5,652 bases of DNA. Source: Spirochaetaceae bacterium (GTDB lineage Bacteria; Spirochaetota; Spirochaetia; DSM-27196; SKKC01). The stretch lies in contig PUOG01000359.1 in NCBI GenBank assembly GCA_003552745.1, forward strand, positions 1-5,652, given 5' to 3'. A program made the position numbers and the translations under genes. Within the stretch, counting starts at the first letter, position 1, and every line of letters begins with the position of its first letter. The notes under the pieces were generated by a model. It had not been told where the DNA came from. It did not search any database and worked only from the letters and a program-made list of their open reading frames with translations. Below are positions 1 through 5,190 of the stretch, piece after piece.

Positions 1-1
1 C

Positions 2-475
2 GAGGCGTTCAACAGGTACGCCCGCGAGCACGGGAAGCAGGGCATGGCGATCCTGAACAACAACCTCTCGCTTGCCAGGATGGTGAAGCCGGTGTGGAAC
101 GGGTGTATCCACGTCTCCGACGCCGCCTCGCGTCGTCGGCTCGAAGAGAGTGGCACGGCGAACTTCTCGTGGTCGAGCCAGGCGCGCGGTTATTTCCTGC
201 CGGAGTCCGAGCGGTTGAAGCTCGGTCAGTCGAACTTCGAGTGCTGGGACGCCCCGGATAATCGCGCTCGCCGCCGGCGCGCCGAGGAGCTCGCGAGAAA
301 GAAAGGCTGCACACCGATCAACATCGCCGCGGCCTATGTTCTGCGCCAGCCGTTCCCGAGCTTCGCGCTGGTGGGCCCGCGCACGATCCACGAAACGGCG
401 ACCACTCTCCCCGCGCTCGACGTCGACCTCACCCGTGAGGAGATCGAGTGGCTGTGGGGGAAGGATGATGCGTGA
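2..475 (+). CDS. Aldo/keto reductase, C-terminal part (5' end outside window)
   Basis: An open frame enters from the left edge (first full codon at base 2) and ends at TGA 473-475, giving 157 residues. Family features seen: an SSQARGYF segment at visible residues 58-65, matching the 'SQARGFF' stretch of NAD(P)H-dependent aldo/keto reductases; then an 'NIAAAYVLRQPFPSFALVGP' helix/strand (residues 107-126); then PRTIHETATTLPALDVDLTREEIEWL, the usual terminal cofactor-binding loop and helix. The family normally has about 300-340 residues in a TIM barrel, so roughly half is missing, including the segment that would carry the catalytic Asp-Tyr-Lys-His tetrad. Expected role: cytosolic reduction or oxidation of a carbonyl/sugar substrate with NADP(H); the substrate cannot be read from this part. 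The internal ATG at base 44 is not a plausible start because conserved-looking sequence continues upstream. It converges on the creatininase-family gene with 13 bp between the stops. Confidence 0.88.
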   Translation, partial: EAFNRYAREHGKQGMAILNNNLSLARMVKPVWNGCIHVSDAASRRRLEESGTANFSWSSQARGYFLPESERLKLGQSNFECWDAPDNRARRRRAEELARKKGCTPINIAAAYVLRQPFPSFALVGPRTIHETATTLPALDVDLTREEIEWLWGKDDA

Positions 476-493
476 CGCGGCCGCGCCTTCACG
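471..493. repeat. Inverted repeat spanning two convergent stop codons
   Basis: CGTGA (471-475) and TCACG (489-493) are exact inverted copies around a 13-nt centre that includes the palindrome CGCGGCCGCG (476-485). The left arm contains the TGA of the aldo/keto reductase and the right arm contains the complement of the TGA of the creatininase-family gene. No T-run follows on either strand, so it lacks the hallmark of an intrinsic terminator. It could still form a weak hairpin at the 3' ends of both transcripts, or be chance in GC-rich DNA. Confidence 0.4.
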
Positions 494-1289
494 GGTAGCG
501 ATTGCTCGGTGCGTCGTTGCGCTCGTAGAAGTCGCGTAGCAGCTCCGGGGTAACGGCGTCCTCACGGACGACGCGGATCTGGCGGGCGAGATGGTTCACA
601 TGCCCCTCGACAATCGCCCTACCCTTTTCGGCGGTAAACTCGACCTGCTCCGCCTTCAGATGCCCCGGATGGTCGGCATACCACCAGATGCCGGTCTCGA
701 GTCCCGCCTCCCTGACGTGCGCAATGCGCCCGAGCGTCTGCCCGTAGTCGCCGTAGACGTCGAGCTTCACGAGCTCGGGGTGCAGGTGGAGCATGGCCGA
801 AGTCTCGATCTCCCCCGCGTGCCCGTCGTTACGCGCGCGCAGCAGCTCGCGCGCGGCTTCCGCCGGCCTGGGGATGTCGGAGAGATAGACGGTGTAATCG
901 CGCCGCTCGGCGAGCGTGAGCTGCAGAAAGTAGCGCAGCAGACTCGAGTTTCCGCCGTGGCCGTTCACGAGCACGATGCGATCGAGCCCGTTCCGAGCAA
1001 TCTCGTCGCAGACGGCACTCAGGAGATCGAGCAGCAGCTTGCCGTCGAGCGCGATCGTCCCCGGCACGTGACGAGCTTCGTGGATCTGTCCGAAGTAGTA
1101 GTACGGGAATACAATTGCCGGCTCCCGTTCGGCTGCGAGCGAGCAGACGTCATGGATATAGATCGGGTCCTGCCCGAGCGGTAAGTGATCGCCGTGTTTC
1201 TCGATCACGCCGAGCGGCACGAGACAGACACCGCCACACCGATCCACGGCATCGGTGAACTCGACCGCTGTGAGTTTGTCCCAGTTCAT
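489..1289 (-). CDS. Creatininase-family amidohydrolase (metal-dependent)
   Basis: 266 residues, a normal length for the creatininase/creatinine amidohydrolase family. Visible motifs in order: VPLGVIEKHGDHLPLGQD (24-41), in which E30, H32 and D41 have the same spacing as the first metal ligands of creatininase; HEARHVPGTIALDG (70-83); VNGHGGN (108-114) with H111 as the next expected metal ligand; and HAGEIETSAML (157-167), the conserved His/acidic segment near the active site. The NGHGGN form is typical of the wider family (formamide deformylases, MftE-like peptidases, many uncharacterised amidohydrolases) rather than true creatininase, which has an acidic residue in this loop, so creatinine is probably not the substrate. 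Expected role: cytosolic hydrolysis of an amide or cyclic amide with two divalent metals. The ATG start has a G-rich stretch (GGGGG, complement of 1295-1299) about 5 nt upstream. It lies 42 bp downstream of the beta-helix gene on the same strand with no visible promoter between, so co-transcription is likely. Confidence 0.9.
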   Translation of the reverse strand: MNWDKLTAVEFTDAVDRCGGVCLVPLGVIEKHGDHLPLGQDPIYIHDVCSLAAEREPAIVFPYYYFGQIHEARHVPGTIALDGKLLLDLLSAVCDEIARNGLDRIVLVNGHGGNSSLLRYFLQLTLAERRDYTVYLSDIPRPAEAARELLRARNDGHAGEIETSAMLHLHPELVKLDVYGDYGQTLGRIAHVREAGLETGIWWYADHPGHLKAEQVEFTAEKGRAIVEGHVNHLARQIRVVREDAVTPELLRDFYERNDAPSNRYP

Positions 1290-1331
1290 TCTAACCCCCA
1301 GTGCGCAGTGTAGTGAAAACAGGGTAATCGG

Positions 1332-3143
1332 TCAGCGAGCCCGCTTCTCCGCCACGACCACCACCTCGACATGACCACTGCGATTTCCGCACGCGTCCTC
1401 GGCCTCGACGGCATACCAGACCGCTTTGTCGGAGGAGAGTACGGCCGGATCGGAATCGGTGAAGCGAGGCTCGGCCGGTTGACCGGCGAGGGTAAGATAT
1501 CGGCGCTGGAACCGTGCGCGATCTCCCCGGTACACGTTGTAGTGGTGCACTCCACTCCGTGTGTCGGCGGCCGGCTGCCAGCGAAGCTCGATGCCGTCGC
1601 TGGTCCGCTCGGCAGCAAGTTCGCGGACCCGCGACGGCGCGGTGTCGTCGAGCGCAGCGAACTCGCTCCTGTTGTCGTTTTCCGCGTCGGCCCACTCCTG
1701 CCACCGGTGCTCGCCGCCTGACTCGGTCGCGCGGAACTCCTCCTTTGTGATGCCGTAGAAAGTGTTCGCCGAAAGCTCATCGATGCGCGTCTGTGGCTGG
1801 ATATCGTACGCGTACTGGCCGCGCGCGTGGTCGAAGAAGACGACACGGTTGCCGGTGAACCGGACACCTCGCCAGGCCGGCCCCTCCGATGTCTTGTCCG
1901 TCGACAACGCGGTAGTGTTGTCGCGGTCCAGGATGATGAGATTCTCGGTGATGTCGACGTCGGTGACGCCGGTGATCGCGTGCGGGCCGCGGGCGTTCTG
2001 GTAGTCGCAGATGCCGATCTGGCCCGGCCCGAGATTCACCTTCGCGAGATTACCCTCTATGCGGTTTCGCTCGATGGCACCGCGCAGGCACGACATCGTC
2101 ACGATTCCGCATCCCATGTTTTCGTAGCAGTGGTTCGAGCGAACGATGACGTCGCGGCTGTTCCAGTCGATATCGATGCCGGTGGCGTCGGCTCCGGTGT
2201 TGCCGTCGAACATGCCGGTGACCTCGTTGAACTCAATCAGCACATCGGCGCTCGACCACGGCCACAGCCCTGCCGGGCCCCACTTCGCACCGACGCCGCG
2301 GTACCACCCCGCCCGATCGACGAGATTTCGCCTCATGACGACCCGGTGGGAGTTGAACGCACAGATACCCTGCAGACCGATCAGGCGCGCCGCGTTGTTC
2401 TCGATATCGACCCCACCGATCGCCTTCCACGGCTCTCCCTCGAATCCGGGCTCGATCGACTGCATTCCGGTGCCGATACCGCGCCAGCCGACCTGCTCGA
2501 CGAGATTGTTCCGGATGACGACATCAGTCACTGTCGGCCCGGTCGCATCGGTCGTGGTCTCCGCCGACACCAGGATACCCTCACTGTTCTGATCGGGACC
2601 GCGGCCGTGCACGTAGTTCTCCTCGATCGTGATTCCCTCGAACGGCCCGCCTCGTTTCTCCGCGCCCGCGCGCGAGTTCCTGACGAGGATCCCGTGGTTG
2701 ACTGTGTCCGACGGATGCCGCGCGATCTCACCGACAGCCGAAGGGTCGTCGACTCCGTCGAGCGACGGATAGAGGGTTTGCGAAGATGCACACTCGATCT
2801 CGAGGCCACGGATGATCAAGTGCGAGGAATCGACCGCGGTAACGACCGGCCCCGCATCGAACCGGATTCGCGGGCGCCGGAGGGTGGAGACTCCGTCCTC
2901 CCAACCGGGCATCACCGGAGTATCGGCCGAGCTGTCTGAATACGGGGCAACGACCACCGGAGACTCCGCGCTTCCTGAGGCGCGGATCTCGAGTTGCTCG
3001 TCCCACTCGCTCGTCACCTCGAGCAGGATTCGGTCACCGGGACCGAGCTCGAGCTCTGCCACTCGCCGGAGTGTCCGCCACGCTTCGGTTGGTGTGGTTC
3101 CTGAAGCCGCATCATCACCACTCGCACTTATGTAGTAGGTCAT
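1332..3143 (-). CDS. Right-handed parallel beta-helix protein with C-terminal FN3-like domain, no signal peptide
   Basis: 603 residues. The N-terminus (3-43: YYISASGDDAASGT, AWRTL, LGPGDRILL) is the start typical of pectate-lyase-like beta-helix proteins ('YVSPSGDD..GT...AWRTL..V....GD.I'). Residues about 95-465 contain many short asparagine-rich coils of the type 'v.IrnN.i' (e.g. ITIEENYVHG 171-180, VVIRNNLVEQVG 208-219, VDIENNAARLIG 245-256, VMRRNLVDRAG 269-279, VLIEFNEVTG 301-310, VIVRSNHCYENMG 332-344), as in parallel beta-helix carbohydrate lyases, epimerases and hydrolases. Residues about 502-598 look like a fibronectin type III domain (IELRWQPAADTRSGVHHYNVYRG; WYAVEAEDACGNRSG). The catalytic class cannot be assigned; the fold suggests polysaccharide or uronate substrates. 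There is no signal peptide or membrane segment: the protein begins MTYYISASG, and the 13 in-frame upstream codons I read contain no ATG, GTG or TTG. SD GAGGA (complement of 3148-3152) precedes ATG by 4 nt. It is the first gene of an operon with the creatininase-family gene. Confidence 0.85.
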   Translation of the reverse strand: MTYYISASGDDAASGTTPTEAWRTLRRVAELELGPGDRILLEVTSEWDEQLEIRASGSAESPVVVAPYSDSSADTPVMPGWEDGVSTLRRPRIRFDAGPVVTAVDSSHLIIRGLEIECASSQTLYPSLDGVDDPSAVGEIARHPSDTVNHGILVRNSRAGAEKRGGPFEGITIEENYVHGRGPDQNSEGILVSAETTTDATGPTVTDVVIRNNLVEQVGWRGIGTGMQSIEPGFEGEPWKAIGGVDIENNAARLIGLQGICAFNSHRVVMRRNLVDRAGWYRGVGAKWGPAGLWPWSSADVLIEFNEVTGMFDGNTGADATGIDIDWNSRDVIVRSNHCYENMGCGIVTMSCLRGAIERNRIEGNLAKVNLGPGQIGICDYQNARGPHAITGVTDVDITENLIILDRDNTTALSTDKTSEGPAWRGVRFTGNRVVFFDHARGQYAYDIQPQTRIDELSANTFYGITKEEFRATESGGEHRWQEWADAENDNRSEFAALDDTAPSRVRELAAERTSDGIELRWQPAADTRSGVHHYNVYRGDRARFQRRYLTLAGQPAEPRFTDSDPAVLSSDKAVWYAVEAEDACGNRSGHVEVVVVAEKRAR

Positions 3144-3204
3144 ATCTTCCTCGTTCGTCCGGTATTGCCTTGGATTCGGCCGGTCGCGCCGGTGACGTAA
3201 AGTC

Positions 3205-3217
3205 GCCGTTCAACGGC
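3205..3217. promoter_or_regulatory. Palindrome GCCGTT-C-AACGGC at the predicted start of the beta-helix operon transcript
   Basis: Perfect 6-bp inverted repeat (GCCGTT 3205-3210, AACGGC 3212-3217) with a one-base centre. It begins 4 bp downstream of the minus-strand -10 and spans the position expected for the transcription start (about 3213-3214). That is a typical place for a repressor operator. The binding protein is unknown: its sequence does not match the TTAGT/ACTAA palindrome in front of tetR, so a regulator encoded elsewhere is more likely. With a 1-nt centre it is a DNA site rather than an RNA hairpin. Confidence 0.45.
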
Positions 3218-3220
3218 CCA

Positions 3221-3249
3221 ATAATAGAGGGGGGATTTCGAGTTGCCAA
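3221..3249 (-). promoter_or_regulatory. Sigma70-type promoter for the beta-helix/creatininase operon
   Basis: Read on the minus strand: TTGGCA (complement of 3244-3249, 5/6 match to TTGACA), a 17-bp spacer, then TATTAT (complement of 3221-3226, 5/6 match to TATAAT). Predicted start near 3213-3214 gives a 5' leader of about 70 nt before the ATG at 3143. This is the best promoter-like element upstream of the gene, and the spacer has the optimal length. Confidence 0.6.
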
Positions 3250-3258
3250 GGCGACGCG

Positions 3259-3283
3259 GGGCTGCGTGGCGCAGGGCTGCGTG
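3259..3283. repeat. Direct repeat GGGCTGCGTG x2, 15-bp phase
   Basis: GGGCTGCGTG occurs at 3259-3268 and 3274-3283, so the copies are offset by 15 bp. A degraded third unit (GGGCGGCG, from 3289) follows at the same phase. It lies just upstream of the minus-strand -35 (3244-3249), where an activator could bind. It may also be a small slippage duplication in GC-rich DNA. Confidence 0.35.
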
Positions 3284-3413
3284 TCTCGGGGCGGCGCCCG
3301 CGGTCCTCTGCCCGCGATGCTCTCGTCACGCCGCTGCAGTCGCGGCGTTTCCAGTACCGCCCCCGTCGCGAATCTCTCTCCGCGGCCCACCTCTGGTTCC
3401 CGCCACAAACTAC

Positions 3414-3442
3414 TTGACACCCCGACCCTTTCGTTTTAGTCT
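3414..3442 (+). promoter_or_regulatory. Sigma70-type promoter of tetR and downstream genes
   Basis: TTGACA (3414-3419) is a perfect -35. After a 17-bp spacer comes TAGTCT (3437-3442), which keeps the key T, A and final T of TATAAT. The first base of the tetR ATG (A 3450) lies 8 bases after the last -10 base, a usual distance for a transcription start. The transcript is therefore predicted to begin at or very near the start codon, giving a leaderless mRNA. Confidence 0.6.
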
Positions 3443-3450
3443 CACTAACA
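3434..3450. promoter_or_regulatory. Candidate TetR operator (inverted repeat over -10)
   Basis: TTAGT (3436-3440) and ACTAA (3444-3448) form a perfect inverted repeat around CTC. With one mismatch the arms extend to 7 bp (TTTTAGT / ACTAACA, 3434-3450). The repeat covers the whole -10 element and reaches the first base of the tetR start codon, so a bound protein would block RNA polymerase. Position next to a TetR-family gene and the short dyad shape fit autorepression, the usual arrangement of this family. Binding is inferred, not shown. Confidence 0.55.
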
Positions 3451-4073
3451 TGAATAGGGACGGTGGAGGCGGCCGTGGTGCCGACACTGCGAAACGGAGA
3501 TACCGCAAGAACGCACGGGCGCACGCGGAGGCGGCGACCCATACGGCGATCCTCGATGCGGCACTTGCCGCGTTCACGCAAGAGAGCTTCGATCGGGTGA
3601 CCCTCACAGATATCGCGCGCGACGCCGGCGTGACCGTTCAGACTGTGATCCGACACTTCGGATCGAAAGAGGAGCTTTTCGCCCGGCTTGCCGAACGAGA
3701 AGAGAAGCGAGTGCTCGAGCAGCGGCAGGTGCCGGACGATGCCGGACGGGACGCTGCGCTCGATGCCCTCCTCGATCACTATGAGCGCGACGGCGATACC
3801 ATCGTAAACTTCGTCGCGCAGGAACACCGATTCGAACCGATTCGTCATATCGTGGAAAAGGGCCGGCGCGTACACCGCGCCTGGGTTGACCGACATTGCC
3901 GGGACTTACTCGACGGCCGCCCGGAGGCCGAACGCGAGCGAGTTCTCCGTGCGGCGACAGTCGCGACCGATCTGGGAACCTGGAAATTGCTCCGGCGCGA
4001 TTTCGGCCTCGATCGCAGCGCGGTCCGCGCTGTCATGGTTGAGCTGCTCGAAGGATTGAGGAGGAGGAGCTGA
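3450..4073 (+). CDS. TetR/AcrR-family transcriptional regulator
   Basis: 207 residues from ATG 3450. A glycine-rich, then basic N-terminal arm (residues 1-29) precedes a classic TetR DNA-binding domain: ILDAALAAFTQESFDRVTLTDIARDAGVTVQTVIRHFGSKEELF (34-77), with the helix-turn-helix at about 51-70 and the family's 'HFGSKEELF' end. Residues about 90-205 form the ligand-binding/dimerisation part, which is variable in this family, so no ligand can be assigned. Start choice: the frame is open upstream to 3243, but that extension is low-complexity and crosses the TTGACA/TAGTCT promoter, and residue-level homology begins only after 3450. No SD precedes 3450, fitting a leaderless transcript; no other in-frame ATG/GTG/TTG occurs before the HTH. 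The TGA stop overlaps the ATG of the glycosyltransferase (TGATG). It probably represses itself and that gene, with release by a small molecule that may be the glycosyltransferase substrate (inference). Confidence 0.9.
   Translation: MNRDGGGGRGADTAKRRYRKNARAHAEAATHTAILDAALAAFTQESFDRVTLTDIARDAGVTVQTVIRHFGSKEELFARLAEREEKRVLEQRQVPDDAGRDAALDALLDHYERDGDTIVNFVAQEHRFEPIRHIVEKGRRVHRAWVDRHCRDLLDGRPEAERERVLRAATVATDLGTWKLLRRDFGLDRSAVRAVMVELLEGLRRRS
4059..4069 (+). promoter_or_regulatory. Strong SD of the glycosyltransferase inside the tetR 3' end
   Basis: AGGAGGAGGAG at 4059-4069 contains two overlapping AGGAGG cores, ending 8 and 5 nt before ATG 4073. It encodes the RRR near the tetR C-terminus. Together with the TGATG stop/start overlap it fixes the glycosyltransferase start and implies translational coupling, with expression probably higher than that of the leaderless tetR. 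Confidence 0.75.
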
Positions 4074-5134
4074 TGGCTACCGTTCTGATTCATACCTCGC
4101 CCGCACGCGGGCATCTGTTTCCCGTGGTGGGATTCGCGCTCGAGCTGCACGCACGTGGACACAAGATCCACGTTCGCACCCTCGCATCGGAAGTCGACCG
4201 TATGCGCGAACTCGGGTTCCACGCCGAACCGATGGACCCGCGGATCGAAGTTGACGACGTCGCGTCGGCCGTGCGGAGTGTCGGTCCGGACGTGGTGATC
4301 GCCGACACGAACAGCTGGGGAGCACAAGCGGTCGCCGAGTCGTCGGGGCTTCCGTGGGTGGTATTCCAGCCGTATTTCTCGTTTCGCCCGGCTCGTGGCG
4401 TCCCGCCGTTCGGCCGCGGTCTTGCGCGGTCCACCGGCATCATCGGTCGCATTCGAGATTCGATTCTACGAAGGGTGATGATGTCAAAGCTCGATACCCT
4501 GTCACTCCCCGCGATTAACGAGGTCCGCGGGCGACTCGGCCTGACGCCCCTCGGCTCGCTCGTGGAAACACTCGGACGCCCACCGGTGATCCTCTATTTC
4601 ACCGCCGAGGAGCTCGACTATCCGCGCGAGCGCTGGCCCGATAGTTTTCACTTCATCGGCCCCGGACTGTGGGAGCCAACCGCGGAGGCTCCGAAGTGGC
4701 TCCCGGCCGTAGATCGCCCGATCGCACTTGTCACCTGCTCGACCGAACGGCAGAGCGATCGCTCGGTCGTGGAAACCGCCCTCGAGTCGTTGCCGAATGA
4801 GGGCTACTTCGTTGTCGCCACGAGTGCCGCGTATGCGCGCGACGACATCCGAGGCGCAGACGTGCCGAACACCAGACTCGAACGATTCATACCGCACGGA
4901 CCGGTCGTCGAGCGTGCCGAAGTCGTCGTCTGTCACGAAGGCGTGGGCATAACCCAGCGAGCCCTCGCTCACGGCGTCCCGGTGGTGGTCATCCCCTTCG
5001 GCAGGGATCAGCGCGAAGTCGCCCGACGCGTCGAACTCGCCGGCGCCGGCGTCTTCCTCGACGCGAAAAAGCTCTCGAGTACGTCACTGGTCGATGCCGT
5101 ACGGAAAGCGCGATCGATGGGCGATGCCGCGTGA
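4073..5134 (+). CDS. GT1/MGT-type glycosyltransferase (UDP-glucuronosyl/macrolide-glycosyltransferase-like), short C-terminus
   Basis: 353 residues, GT-B fold. N-terminal half: VLIHTSPARGHLFPVVGFALELHARGHKIHV (4-34); H14 in the GH..P motif matches the catalytic-base His of GT1 enzymes; DVVIADTNSWGAQAVAESSGLPWV (73-96) is the conserved strand/helix after the acceptor region. C-terminal nucleotide-sugar domain: RPIALVTCSTERQSD (215-229), RFIPHGPVVERAEVVVCHEGVGITQRALAHGVPVVVIPFGRDQREVARRVELAGAG (271-326), i.e. the donor signature with H288 and the D312-Q313 pair that contacts the sugar. Odd points: the usual HGG is HEG (E289), and the protein stops at about the last helix, some 20-60 residues before the usual end of 380-430-residue relatives. 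Likely role: cytosolic transfer of a sugar from an NDP-sugar to a lipophilic small molecule; acceptor unknown. It is translationally coupled to tetR, with which it overlaps by 1 bp. Confidence 0.9.
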   Translation: MATVLIHTSPARGHLFPVVGFALELHARGHKIHVRTLASEVDRMRELGFHAEPMDPRIEVDDVASAVRSVGPDVVIADTNSWGAQAVAESSGLPWVVFQPYFSFRPARGVPPFGRGLARSTGIIGRIRDSILRRVMMSKLDTLSLPAINEVRGRLGLTPLGSLVETLGRPPVILYFTAEELDYPRERWPDSFHFIGPGLWEPTAEAPKWLPAVDRPIALVTCSTERQSDRSVVETALESLPNEGYFVVATSAAYARDDIRGADVPNTRLERFIPHGPVVERAEVVVCHEGVGITQRALAHGVPVVVIPFGRDQREVARRVELAGAGVFLDAKKLSSTSLVDAVRKARSMGDAA

Positions 5135-5143
5135 CCGCGGCAT
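5124..5143 (+). repeat. Perfect 8-bp hairpin with the glycosyltransferase stop codon in its loop
   Basis: ATGCCGCG (5124-5131), loop TGAC (5132-5135), CGCGGCAT (5136-5143). The loop holds the TGA stop (5132-5134). The stem is stable (6 G/C pairs of 8), but the following bases (GCAAAGATCG) contain no T-run, so it is not a standard intrinsic terminator. It could protect the 3' end of the tetR-glycosyltransferase message or affect coupling to the next gene. Confidence 0.55.
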
Positions 5144-5165
5144 GCAAAGATCGAAAGAAGCGAGT

Positions 5166-5185
5166 GCCCGAAACGGGCGGGAGGA
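5166..5185 (+). promoter_or_regulatory. Small hairpin abutting the SD of the enolase-superfamily gene
   Basis: GCCCG (5166-5170), loop AAA, CGGGC (5174-5178) is directly followed by the SD GGGAGGA (5179-5185), which ends 5 nt before TTG 5191. The SD decides the TTG start. The adjoining 5-bp stem could modulate ribosome access. Confidence 0.5.
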
Positions 5186-5190
5186 TACGA

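Larger units (their letters stand above)
3144..3449. other. Divergent intergenic regulatory region
   Basis: About 306 bp separate the start codons of the beta-helix gene (minus strand) and tetR (plus strand). I see no convincing gene in it: the frames that cross it are arginine/proline/serine-rich and have no SD. It holds a promoter on each strand, two palindromes overlapping those promoters, a 15-bp-phased direct repeat, and a 7-bp stem/7-nt loop hairpin (ACGCCGC 3328-3334, GCGGCGT 3342-3348) followed only by TT, too weak to call a terminator. The 3250-3348 stretch is very GC-rich compared with the AT-richer edges where the promoters lie. Confidence 0.75.

Noticed and set aside
591..1184. 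197-codon plus-strand open frame across the creatininase-family gene
   Set aside because: It lies antisense to intact metal-binding motifs of a well-supported gene and shows no family features of its own.
1827..2939. 370-codon plus-strand open frame antisense to the beta-helix gene
   Set aside because: It is rich in D, V, R and A in the pattern expected from reading the complement of a high-GC gene, has no recognisable domain, and the opposite strand encodes clear beta-helix coils over the same bases.
3328..3350. Hairpin ACGCCGC/GCGGCGT as an intrinsic terminator
   Set aside because: Only TTT follows from the end of the stem, the loop is 7 nt, and no gene ends just upstream on the plus strand; probably chance pairing in GC-rich DNA.
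3243..3449. N-terminal extension of the TetR protein (69 codons upstream of ATG 3450)
   Set aside because: The extension is arginine/alanine/proline-rich low-complexity sequence that crosses the TTGACA/TAGTCT promoter, and TetR proteins normally begin shortly before the HTH.
3210..3896. 228-codon minus-strand open frame overlapping tetR and the intergenic region
   Set aside because: It runs through both candidate promoters and antisense to the TetR HTH; its C-terminal part is low-complexity and arginine-rich.
489..5134. Mycofactocin-like locus (creatininase-family protein, TetR regulator and glycosyltransferase together)
   Set aside because: No precursor peptide, chaperone or radical SAM gene is present, the glycosyltransferase is GT1/MGT type rather than the GT2-like MftF, and the creatininase-family gene belongs to a different, oppositely oriented operon.
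5124..5143. Rho-independent terminator after the glycosyltransferase
   Set aside because: The stem is good but there is no U-tract on either strand.
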